From NCBI RefSeq assembly GCF_001636405.1, contig NZ_KV440950.1:830001-891701 (forward strand): a stretch of DNA of 61,701 nt. The letters run 5' to 3'. Positions 34,971 to 42,374 of the stretch are shown one piece after another; the first letter of the stretch is position 1; each line of letters opens with the position of its first letter. The notes beneath the pieces were generated by a model. That model saw nothing but the letters and a program-made list of their open reading frames with translations, was not told where the DNA came from and made no database searches. Both the position numbers and the translations under genes were made by a program. The stretch is from Peribacillus frigoritolerans (GTDB lineage: Bacteria > Bacillota > Bacilli > Bacillales > DSM-1321).

Positions 34971-36161
34971 ATGTCAAAGAAACGTCTATTTACTTCTGAA
35001 TCTGTTACAGAGGGCCATCCGGACAAAATTTGTGATCAGATTTCAGATTCCATTTTAGATGCTATCCTAGCTAAGGATGCAAATGCACGTGTTGCGTGTG
35101 AAACTAGTGTAACTACAGGTCTTGTACTTGTTGCTGGTGAAATTACAACGTCCGCTTACGTGGATATCCCGCGTATCGTTCGTGATACGATTAAAGGAAT
35201 TGGCTACACACGTGCGAAATACGGTTTCGATGCTGAAACTTGTGCCGTTTTGAGTTCCATTGATGAGCAGTCTGCCGATATCGCAGCTGGTGTCGATAAA
35301 GCATTGGAAGCTCGTGAAGGAAACATGTCAGATGAAGAAATCGATGCAATCGGTGCAGGGGACCAAGGTCTTATGTTCGGATTCGCTTGTAATGAAACAG
35401 AAGAGCTTATGCCGCTTCCGATTTCATTGGCGCATAAACTTTCATTCCGCTTGGCTCAAGTTCGTAAAGATGAAACTCTTACTTACCTACGCCCTGATGG
35501 TAAAACACAGGTAACCGTTGAATATGATGAGAATAACCGTCCTGTACGTGTAGATACAATCGTCATCTCAACACAGCATGATGCAGAAATTACGCTTGAA
35601 CAAATTCAAGCCGATCTAAAAGAACATGTGATCAAAGCTGTCGTTCCAGCCGAGTTGATCGATGCAGATACTAAGTACTTCATCAACCCGACTGGCCGTT
35701 TCGTAATCGGCGGACCTCAAGGGGATGCTGGTCTTACTGGACGTAAAATCATCGTTGATACTTACGGCGGATACGCTCGCCACGGCGGCGGTGCATTCTC
35801 TGGTAAGGATGCTACTAAAGTTGACCGTTCTGCTGCATACGCTGCACGTTACGTTGCGAAAAACATCGTGGCAGCCGGCCTTGCCGACAAAGCGGAAGTT
35901 CAATTGGCATACGCAATTGGTGTGGCAGAGCCTGTATCGATCTCCATTGATACGTTCGGAACTGGTACAGTAAGCGAAGAAGTCCTTGTTGACCTAGTTC
36001 GCGCAAACTTCGACCTTCGTCCAGCTGGTATCATCAAAATGCTTGACCTTCGTCGCCCAATCTACAAACAAACAGCTGCATACGGACACTTCGGCCGTAC
36101 AGATGTCGATCTTCCATGGGAACGCACGGACAAAGCAGAAACATTAAAAGCACAAGCGTAA
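34971..36161 (+). CDS. metK: S-adenosylmethionine synthetase
   Basis: A 396-aa enzyme that makes SAM from methionine and ATP. Motifs are [11 protein letters not shown] (catalytic His16), [10 protein letters not shown] (about residues 114-123), [20 protein letters not shown] (about 246-265) and [17 protein letters not shown]. Two ATGs in tandem follow AAGGAGG; the second (34971) has the standard spacing and gives the family start MSKKR. It is controlled by the SAM-I riboswitch in its leader. Confidence 0.97.
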   Translation: MSKKRLFTSESVTEGHPDKICDQISDSILDAILAKDANARVACETSVTTGLVLVAGEITTSAYVDIPRIVRDTIKGIGYTRAKYGFDAETCAVLSSIDEQSADIAAGVDKALEAREGNMSDEEIDAIGAGDQGLMFGFACNETEELMPLPISLAHKLSFRLAQVRKDETLTYLRPDGKTQVTVEYDENNRPVRVDTIVISTQHDAEITLEQIQADLKEHVIKAVVPAELIDADTKYFINPTGRFVIGGPQGDAGLTGRKIIVDTYGGYARHGGGAFSGKDATKVDRSAAYAARYVAKNIVAAGLADKAEVQLAYAIGVAEPVSISIDTFGTGTVSEEVLVDLVRANFDLRPAGIIKMLDLRRPIYKQTAAYGHFGRTDVDLPWERTDKAETLKAQA

Positions 36162-36170
36162 TTCATATAA

Positions 36171-36206
36171 AAAAAGGTGTCCCGTTATTTGCGGGGCACC
36201 TTTTTT
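36171..36206 (+). terminator. Bidirectional terminator after metK
   Basis: GGTGTCCCG pairs with CGGGGCACC, with As on the left and six Ts on the right. Confidence 0.9.
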
Positions 36207-36275
36207 ATGGATTAACTTAGCCGTCTGAGGGAATAATTCAAGAAATCCCAAAGAAATAATTAAACTTTAAGGGCC

Positions 36276-36475
36276 ATACTCGTGAGTTAGAGCGATTTAT
36301 TCGTAAGTTTGGAGCAATACTCGTGAGTTAGAGCGATTTACTCGTGAATTTGGAGCAAATACTCGTGAGTTAGAGCGATTTACTCGTGAATTTGGAGCAA
36401 ATACTCGTGAGTTTCAGCGATTTACTCGTAAGTTAGTGCAAATACTCGTAATTTTCAGTCAAGTGCTCGTGCATT
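36276..36475 (-). repeat. Array B: ten 21-bp-phased ACTCACGAGTAAA units
   Basis: The same repeat as at 20.6 kb, but on the minus strand (TACTCGTGAGTT on the plus strand). Cores begin near 36277, 36299, 36318, 36339, 36360, 36381, 36402, 36423, 36443 and 36464, mostly 21 bp apart. The first unit in ytoA's direction touches the ytoA stop codon, so the array should be transcribed as ytoA 3' UTR up to the metK terminator. Confidence 0.95.
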
Positions 36476-36995
36476 ACTTTATTCGTTCCGCCGTTTTATA
36501 GTATTGGCCTTTTTCTGCGTATTCGCGTACGATGCGTTCCATATCCTGACGATCTTCTTCATTGATTTCACGGATGACTTTAGCTGGACGTCCGAATGCC
36601 AACATGTTCGGTGGAATGACTTTGCCTTGGGGAACGAGACTGCCGGCACCGATGAAAGCCCCTTCGCCGATTTCGGCTTCATCAAGTACGATCGATCCCA
36701 TGCCGATTAAAGCTCCTTTGCGGATTTTACAGCTATGTAATATGACCTGATGTCCAACGGTTACTTCATCCTCGATAATCAATGGATTATTTGGGCTTTG
36801 GTGCAGGATGCTGTTATCCTGTATACTGACTTTTTTTCCGATGATGGTTGGGGATACATCACCGCGAATGACGGAATTGAACCAGATTGATGTTTCGTCG
36901 CCAATTTTGACATCACCTGTGACGACAGCATTTTCAGCAATATAAGCGCTTTCAGCAATTTCAGGTTCTTTGCCTTTATACGGATAAATAATCAT
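36474..36995 (-). CDS. ytoA: YtoA, gamma-carbonic-anhydrase-like protein
   Basis: A 173-aa left-handed beta-helix protein built of hexapeptide repeats (about residues 10-145), e.g. IGDETSIWFNSVIRGDVSP, SIQDNSILHQSP and VTVGHQVILHSCKIRKGALIG. His residues in LHQSP, VGHQ and LHSC match the metal ligands of gamma carbonic anhydrases, although many relatives have other activities. A TTG two codons upstream (37001) is an alternative start; ATG gives the family N-terminus. Confidence 0.9.
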   Translation of the reverse strand: MIIYPYKGKEPEIAESAYIAENAVVTGDVKIGDETSIWFNSVIRGDVSPTIIGKKVSIQDNSILHQSPNNPLIIEDEVTVGHQVILHSCKIRKGALIGMGSIVLDEAEIGEGAFIGAGSLVPQGKVIPPNMLAFGRPAKVIREINEEDRQDMERIVREYAEKGQYYKTAERIK

Positions 36996-37107
36996 TTTCA
37001 ATCATTTCCTTTCCGAAGTGAATGTTTTTATGTATTATTTTAATATACCGTATGCAAATACACTTGGCTATTTATAATAGCAATGTACAACTTGTTAGAT
37101 TTCTTTT

Positions 37108-37136
37108 TTGTCGAAAATCACGAATATGGTTATAAT
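37108..37136 (+). promoter_or_regulatory. Sigma-A promoter of ytpA
   Basis: TTGTCG (37108-37113), a 17-bp spacer and a perfect TATAAT (37131-37136), about 67 nt before the ytpA start. Confidence 0.75.
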
Positions 37137-37202
37137 TTATATATATTATTTCAACTATCATGGATCGTACACAACAAGTGAAAAGTGAAAGGGGGATTTC
37201 GA

Positions 37203-38006
37203 ATGTGGAAATGGGAGACAGAAGGAGACGCAAAGGGCGTCATTGTCATCATTCATGGGGCAATGGAACATCACGGACGTTATAAGTGGGTAACACAAAT
37301 GTGGCTTTCGGCTGGATACCATGTCGTCATGGGCGACCTTCCTGGGCAGGGTATGACTACTCGCGCCTACCGGGGACATATCGATTCCTTTGATGAGTAT
37401 TTGGACGAAGTGAAAAGCTGGATAGAAGAGGCTTATGAATATTCGTTGCCGGTCTTTTTACTTGGACACAGCATGGGCGGTTTGATTTCGATACGCCTTC
37501 TTCAGGAAGAGGAATGGGACATTGCAGGGGTGATTCTTTCTTCTCCTTGCTTGGGCCTCGTGACGAAGCCGCGGAAGTTCCTTACAATGCTCTCGCATGG
37601 TTTGAACATCGTTATGCCTCAGTTCAGGGTGGATTCCGGATTGACACCTGAAATGGCGACGAGAAGTGCGGAAATTCGTGAATCCGATAGAAACGATACC
37701 TTATATATCACAAAGGTTTCGGTTCGCTGGTATCGCGAGCTTGCACAGGCTATGAAGGATGCTTTTGAAGAGATTCCTGAATTTCAGGATGTTCCGCTTT
37801 TGGTGATGCAGGGCGGAGATGACCGAATCGTGAACAAGAAGGCGGTTCGTGAGTGGTTCAATTATAATTTGGCCAGTGAAAAGCAATATAAGGAATGGCC
37901 GAAGCTTTATCATGAAATCTTCAATGAACCGGAGCGTGATGATGTATTTCAATATGCACTGAGTTTTGTTGAAAACCGTTTAAAGATATTAGGGTATGTC
38001 GTTTGA
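37203..38006 (+). CDS. ytpA: Lysophospholipase-like hydrolase YtpA
   Basis: A 267-aa alpha/beta hydrolase of the monoacylglycerol lipase/lysophospholipase type. The probable triad is Ser90 (GHSMGG), Asp206 (GGDDR) and His237 (YHEIF). B. subtilis YtpA is the phospholipase that yields the antibiotic lysophospholipid bacilysocin. The ATG at 37203 follows GAAAGGGGG. The B. subtilis partner gene ytpB is absent here. Confidence 0.88.
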   Translation: MWKWETEGDAKGVIVIIHGAMEHHGRYKWVTQMWLSAGYHVVMGDLPGQGMTTRAYRGHIDSFDEYLDEVKSWIEEAYEYSLPVFLLGHSMGGLISIRLLQEEEWDIAGVILSSPCLGLVTKPRKFLTMLSHGLNIVMPQFRVDSGLTPEMATRSAEIRESDRNDTLYITKVSVRWYRELAQAMKDAFEEIPEFQDVPLLVMQGGDDRIVNKKAVREWFNYNLASEKQYKEWPKLYHEIFNEPERDDVFQYALSFVENRLKILGYVV

Positions 38007-38032
38007 TTCCGTACATACTTCAGGATAAATGA

Positions 38033-38067
38033 AAAACTGCCGAAGTTAGCCTTCGGCAGTTTTTTTG
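38033..38067 (+). terminator. Terminator after ytpA
   Basis: Stem AAACTGCCGAAG/CTTCGGCAGTTT with a 5-nt loop and seven Ts. It can act in both directions, also for the next gene. Confidence 0.9.
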
Positions 38068-38069
38068 GA

Positions 38070-38465
38070 TCAGCCTGCGTTTTTAAGCAATTCGTTCGAC
38101 TTGATGACCGGTGCCCAGAAAGAAACCGGGTACATAAATTGGTTCAAATGAGGAAGTTCCTTTTTGTTGGATAATGCAGTGGATAGGAGATAAATGGATT
38201 TGAAGGTCAAGTCATTGGCGAATAGGTCCAAAAGCGTCGCTTTCATATTCATAATCGCTTCATGGTTTTGGGTGGAAATCATTAAATCGAGCTGTGGCAG
38301 GAACTTATCAAAATAATGGTCAAATTGTTTGAGGCCCTCTATGGTTTTTTGTTCTTCTGTCAACGAGTTGAGCGAGCTGACAAAATCCCCGTATTGCTCG
38401 CTTGAATCCCTTTTGATTTTTTCAGTCAATATATCCGTCATTAATGAAGTAGGCAAATGTTCCAT
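38070..38465 (-). CDS. Hypothetical protein (131 aa)
   Basis: A 131-aa soluble, mostly helical protein with no cysteines, signal peptide or motif I recognise. The ATG at 38465 is 8 nt after AGAGGG; a GTG three codons earlier is possible. It lies between the convergent ytpA and, upstream on its own strand, the 185-bp repeat array and ytqB. Its promoter must sit within or next to the AACACCGTTCT hairpin region. Confidence 0.7.
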   Translation of the reverse strand: MEHLPTSLMTDILTEKIKRDSSEQYGDFVSSLNSLTEEQKTIEGLKQFDHYFDKFLPQLDLMISTQNHEAIMNMKATLLDLFANDLTFKSIYLLSTALSNKKELPHLNQFMYPVSFWAPVIKSNELLKNAG

Positions 38466-38565
38466 TTTCTGCACCCTCTTATCTATTTTCTATCATTATA
38501 ATCATTAAAGACGAAAAATTCAAAAAGTTAAGATTGGTCATTCTGCTGCCTGCGAGTTCGGATTG

Positions 38566-38594
38566 AAAAAACACCGTTCTTATAGAACGGTGTT
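38566..38594 (-). terminator. Distal ACACCGTTC hairpin with U-tract (minus strand)
   Basis: AACACCGTTCT pairs with AGAACGGTGTT over a 3-nt loop. On the minus strand six Ts follow. The same hairpin recurs at 39345-39369 on the other side of array E. Confidence 0.8.
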
Positions 38595-38610
38595 CAGACT
38601 GTAGATGTTT

Positions 38611-39333
38611 GTCTACAGTTTTTATGAGGGTTTGTAAAATCTCGAACGTCGATTTCCACTCCAGGCACTCGCTTTCCGCGGGCGGTCCGCCCTCGGGGCT
38701 TTTGCGCCTGCGGGGTCTCCCCTCGACTCGCTTTTCCCGCAGGAGTCTCGCACCTTCCGTTCCAATCAACTTTGTTTTGAAATTAGATAAAACCTTGTCT
38801 GAAGTTTTTATGAGGGTTGTAAAATCTCGAACGTCGATTTCCACTGCAGGCACTCGCTTTCCGCGGGCGGTCCGCCCTCGGGGCTTTTGCGCCTGCGGGG
38901 TCTCCCCTCGACTCGCTTTTCCCGCAGGAGTCGCGCACCTTCCGTTCCGATCAACTTTGTTTTGAAATTAGATAAAACCTTGTCTGTAGTTTTTATGCGG
39001 GTTGTAAAATCTCGAACGTCGTTTTCCACTGCAGGCACTCGCTTTCCGCGGGCGGTCCGCCCTCGGGGCTTTTGCGCCTGCGGGGTCTCCCCTCGACTCG
39101 CTTTTCCCGCAGGAGTCTCGCACCTTCCGTTCCGATCAACTTTGTTTTGAAATTAGATAAAACCTTGCCTATAGATTTTTTACGGTTTGTAAATTTTGAA
39201 AGTTGATTTCCCCTAAAGGCACTCGCTTCTCCGTGGGCTGTCCGCCATCAGCGCCGTTGGGTCTCCCCTGACGCGCTTTTCGTGTGGAGTCTTGCACACC
39301 CGCTCTAATCAAAATTTAGATAAAACCGCTTTT
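38611..39333. repeat. Array E: four tandem GC-rich units of about 185 bp
   Basis: Units start at 38611, 38797, 38982 and 39167 (lengths 186, 185, 185, 167). The first three are nearly identical; the fourth is degenerate. Each unit runs from GTCT..AGTTTTTATG through a GC-rich block (CTTTCCGCGGGCGGTCCGCC ... GCCTGCGGGG ... CCCGCAGGAG) to GAAATTAGATAAAACCTT. GGGCGG/CCGCCC and CTGCGGG/CCCGCAG can form hairpins. Both strands stay open over long stretches, but the unit length is not a multiple of three and there is no ribosome site, so I do not call genes here. Confidence 0.95.
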
Positions 39334-39344
39334 GTCTACAAATG

Positions 39345-39369
39345 AACACCGTTCGAATAGAACGGTGTC
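39345..39369 (-). terminator. Proximal ACACCGTTC hairpin after ytqB
   Basis: AACACCGTTC pairs with GAACGGTGT. On the minus strand it is followed by TCATTTG rather than a U-tract, so it should be a poor terminator for ytqB. Confidence 0.65.
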
Positions 39370-39376
39370 AGATTTA

Positions 39377-39949
39377 TCATCTCTTTTCAATCGCGATAAT
39401 GAATGGCGGATTGTTTGCTTGGTTGATGAACCCGTATCTCAAGATATGGGCTTTCTGTTGAGGGAAGTTCTCTACATAATCCATCAATGCATCACGTTCT
39501 GCCGATCCCCCTGGATGACCATGGTATATGACGAGGATGATGATGCCTTCAGGCGCCAGCAGTTCGAACAGCTGTTCAATGGCTGATATCGTCGTCTCGG
39601 CTTGGGTGATGATTGATTTGTCTCCGCCAGGTAGGTAGCCCAGGTTGAAGATGGCGCCTGTGACCTTTCCGGAATGTTCTTTCCTGATATATTTGCTTAA
39701 ATGTTCATGCCCATCGTGAATGAGGGTGCAGTGCTCTTGTAAATTCTCGGCGTTCAGTTTTGCCGTTGTGGTTTCAATCGCTTCTTTTTGAATATCAAAA
39801 CTATAGACATGTCCGTCTATACCTGTAAGTCCTGCAAGAAAGACGGTATCAAAGCCGTTGCCCATCGTGCCATCTATGGTTATATCCCCGGGGCGGACCG
39901 CTTTTTCCAGCAGAATCCTGGCGAAAGGCAAAATTCGATCTAGCTTCAT
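39377..39949 (-). CDS. mnmM: tRNA methyltransferase MnmM (YtqB)
   Basis: A 190-aa SAM-dependent methyltransferase of the YtqB family. Motif I is GTMGNGFDTVFLA (about residues 27-39), followed by YSFDIQKEAI and a catalytic-region FNLGYLPGGDK (about 102-112). Recent work on Gram-positive bacteria assigns YtqB the last methylation of mnm5s2U34 in tRNA; earlier annotation as an rRNA methylase was by similarity. Its ATG overlaps the ytqA stop (ATGA), so the two are translationally coupled. Confidence 0.9.
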   Translation of the reverse strand: MKLDRILPFARILLEKAVRPGDITIDGTMGNGFDTVFLAGLTGIDGHVYSFDIQKEAIETTTAKLNAENLQEHCTLIHDGHEHLSKYIRKEHSGKVTGAIFNLGYLPGGDKSIITQAETTISAIEQLFELLAPEGIIILVIYHGHPGGSAERDALMDYVENFPQQKAHILRYGFINQANNPPFIIAIEKR

Positions 39950-40905
39950 GATTGTACCTCCATGTGATGATTTTTCCCCTGCCAGCTGTTGCGGCGTTTC
40001 AGTTCGGCGTCAATGGCATTCAGGACATCCCATTTATTGACGCTCCACATTGGACCGATCATCAAATCGATCGGACCGTCACCAGTAATGCGGTGAACGA
40101 TCATTTCTGGAGGGATTATTTCCAGCTGGTCACATACAAGGCTGACATAATCGTCACGGTCAAGAAACTCGAGCAGGCCTTTTTCATATTGTTTGACCAT
40201 CGGTGTCCCTTTTAATAGATGAAGTAAATGGATCTTTATCCCCTGCACATCGAGTTTGGCGACTTCACGGGCTGTTTCCATCATCATGCCGTAATCTTCC
40301 TGAGGCAGGCCATTGATGATATGGGAGCAGACACGGATGCCATGTTTGCGCAGTTTATCGACGCCTTCTTTGTAGCAATCGAAGTCATGGGCGCGGTTGA
40401 TCATCGCCGCTGTCTTTTCATGGACCGTCTGGAGACCCAGCTCGACCCAAAGGTAAGTGCGTTCGTTCAATTCCGCTAAATACTCGACTACATCATCTGG
40501 AAGGCAATCCGGGCGTGTCGCGATGGAGAGTCCGACGACACCTTCCTGGGTCAATACACTTTCATATTTCTCGCGAAGCTCTGCCACGGGTGCATGCGTA
40601 TTCGTGAATGCTTGGAAATAGGCCATATATTTTCCATCTTTCCATTTATGGTGCATCCGTTCGCTGATTTTCTTAAACTGGACGTCCAAGGGTTCAACCC
40701 TGCTGCCAGCGAAGTCACCAGAGCCTGAGGCACTGCAGAAGGTACAGCCGCCATGTGCGACGGTGCCATCACGGTTCGGACAGTCAAAACCGCCATCCAG
40801 GGCAACTTTAAAGACCTTATGTCCAAAATGTTCTCTCAGGTGGTAATTCCATGTATGATATCGTTTGTTGTCCGTTGCATATATAAACGGGTTTGCTTGA
40901 TTCAA
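39946..40905 (-). CDS. mnmL: Radical SAM protein MnmL (YtqA)
   Basis: A 319-aa radical SAM protein of the YtqA/YhcC (Elp3-like) family. The cluster cysteines are the atypical Cys42, Cys54 and Cys57 (DCPNRDGTVAHGGCTFC). Recent work links YtqA to formation of nm5U at the tRNA wobble position, upstream of YtqB/MnmM. The gene pair order and the 4-bp overlap are as in B. subtilis. Confidence 0.9.
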   Translation of the reverse strand: MNQANPFIYATDNKRYHTWNYHLREHFGHKVFKVALDGGFDCPNRDGTVAHGGCTFCSASGSGDFAGSRVEPLDVQFKKISERMHHKWKDGKYMAYFQAFTNTHAPVAELREKYESVLTQEGVVGLSIATRPDCLPDDVVEYLAELNERTYLWVELGLQTVHEKTAAMINRAHDFDCYKEGVDKLRKHGIRVCSHIINGLPQEDYGMMMETAREVAKLDVQGIKIHLLHLLKGTPMVKQYEKGLLEFLDRDDYVSLVCDQLEIIPPEMIVHRITGDGPIDLMIGPMWSVNKWDVLNAIDAELKRRNSWQGKNHHMEVQS

Positions 40906-41073
40906 ATCAGCAACCTCCTAAATAAAATAAAGCGCAACATATATTATACAACATTCTCGCAGCCAGGTCTTTTTTTGAAAAATAAGCGTATACTGTATAC
41001 TTGAAGGCTAAATATTTTGCCGCTATTTCCAGTTTATCTTTGAATGACTATATCCAATCGGGAGCTGATGGAC

Positions 41074-41580
41074 ATGACCGGTCAAGTTGAAGAAGCGATC
41101 AAACAAATGAAAAAGAAATTAGCCGAAAATAATCAGGTGATCGAAGTAAATGAAGATGGGTTCACATACAAAGCCACTTGCACCTTCAATTCACCTGCTT
41201 CGGATGAACAAATTCATTCCTTTGAAAAGAAAACCGGACTGCTTCTGCCTGAGGATTATAAGGAGTTTTTAAAAATAACCAATGGATGCCGTCTGTTCGA
41301 TAATGTGGAATCAGGCGGGGAAAACGATTTATACAGCTTGGATGATATTATTAATTACACATATGAAAATTCCTACGAGGGATGCTATAAAGTGGCCTGC
41401 ATTTATCAAGATAATATTGTGATCGATGGGGAAGCCGTCGCCAAAGGCGATAAGGAGTATTTAATGGTAAAAGGCCATATCGATGATTTTGAAGAAGGCG
41501 AGAAGCTCCATATGGGCTTTGCCGAATGGATTGAGCAGTTCATTTCCCATCAAGGTGAGAAGTTTTGGGATAAAGGTTGA
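41074..41580 (+). CDS. SMI1/KNR4 (SUKH) family protein
   Basis: A 168-aa protein with a SUKH domain: the strand-helix start with SDEQIHSFEKKTGLLLPEDYKEFLKITNG (about residues 50-78) and the later LYSLDDI. SUKH proteins include many immunity proteins against secreted toxins as well as housekeeping members. No toxin or secretion gene is adjacent, so immunity is not supported here. The ATG at 41074 is 9 nt after GGGAG; earlier ATGs (41044, 41068) lack or overlap the site. Confidence 0.8.
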   Translation: MTGQVEEAIKQMKKKLAENNQVIEVNEDGFTYKATCTFNSPASDEQIHSFEKKTGLLLPEDYKEFLKITNGCRLFDNVESGGENDLYSLDDIINYTYENSYEGCYKVACIYQDNIVIDGEAVAKGDKEYLMVKGHIDDFEEGEKLHMGFAEWIEQFISHQGEKFWDKG

Positions 41581-41676
41581 TTGCTCAAAAAAAAATGATA
41601 ATCCTCCCGTTATTTGCTCAAACTAGAAAAGATGATTCCGAATCATCCAAATGAGACGCGAAGGAGAGGGTTTGAA

Positions 41677-41940
41677 ATGGCAACCAGACAATCCGTCGAT
41701 CATTTTTTAGAGCAATGTGAAGGGGCTCTCCATTTTGCAGAGTTTGAATTTAACGAGGCCTCACGGCAGGAGCATTATGATGATGAACAATTTCAAAATT
41801 CGCAAAGGTATATCGAAGAGGCTTTGACGGATATGGAACGATTGTATGCCAGTTCGAATGACCAGCAACGGGAAATGCTTTCGCGGATGAAGCAGCAGTT
41901 GAACGAATTGAGGAATGAAATGATTTTACTGCGACATTAA
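41677..41940 (+). CDS. ytzC: YtzC, DUF2524 family protein
   Basis: An 87-aa acidic protein predicted as two long helices or coiled coil (MATRQSVDHFLEQCEGALHF..., then LSRMKQQLNELRNEMILLRH). It matches the small YtzC/DUF2524 protein next to leuS in Bacillus as I recall. A GAAGGAG site lies before the ATG at 41677. The function is unknown. Confidence 0.82.
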   Translation: MATRQSVDHFLEQCEGALHFAEFEFNEASRQEHYDDEQFQNSQRYIEEALTDMERLYASSNDQQREMLSRMKQQLNELRNEMILLRH

Positions 41941-41951
41941 ATGGAAGCAGG

Positions 41952-41978
41952 GGGAGCTATGAATAGCTCCCTTTTTTG
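41952..41978 (+). terminator. Terminator after ytzC
   Basis: GGGAGCT pairs with AGCTCCC around ATGAAT, followed by six Ts. Confidence 0.9.
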
Positions 41979-42059
41979 CACGAATTTTCCTGAATTCGCA
42001 TATATAATGAAAAACCTGTCGATAATGTTTATGTACGGCTATTGCAATTATCGGTGAAA

Positions 42060-42089
42060 TTGACTAGAATGAAATAAAATCAATATTCT
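42060..42089 (+). promoter_or_regulatory. Probable promoter of the leuS leader
   Basis: TTGACT (42060-42065) and TATTCT (42084-42089) with an 18-bp spacer, just upstream of the T-box. Confidence 0.5.
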
Positions 42090-42091
42090 CA

Positions 42092-42340
42092 TAAAGACTA
42101 TGATGAGGAATAGTAGCGGTTTAAACCAGTAAAGAGAGTTGACGGGTGGTGCAAGTCAACCTGGGACGGTCGCGAACTCGCCTTGGAGTCCCGGGTGTGA
42201 ATTAATAAGTAATGCCTGGCGTTTCAATCCATGTTACGGATGTTTTAAGCTGGGCGGATTTTAGCTATCGCCAATGTGGGTGGTACCGCGGGAAGATATA
42301 CATAATCCTCTCGTCCCTATTTTGGGATGAGGGGTTTTTT
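42092..42340 (+). ncRNA. T-box leader of leuS (Leu, CUC specifier)
   Basis: A Stem I region starting near 42095 contains the specifier loop GAACTCGCC, giving CUC (Leu). The conserved T-box sequence GGGTGGTACCGCGGGAA lies near 42277. An intrinsic terminator follows (CCTCTCGTCCC with GGGATGAGGGG and six Ts, 42307-42340). Uncharged tRNA-Leu pairing with UGGU should prevent termination. Confidence 0.93.
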
Positions 42341-42374
42341 ATTGTTTTTTAAACGGAAATTAGGAGGAAATCAT

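Noticed and set aside
38479..39150. Several overlapping ORFs on both strands within the 185-bp repeats
   Set aside because: The unit length is not a multiple of three, the same DNA is read in different frames from copy to copy, and no ribosome sites precede them.
41074..41580. Contact-dependent toxin-immunity locus
   Set aside because: Only the SUKH protein is present; no toxin, secretion or repeat protein is adjacent.
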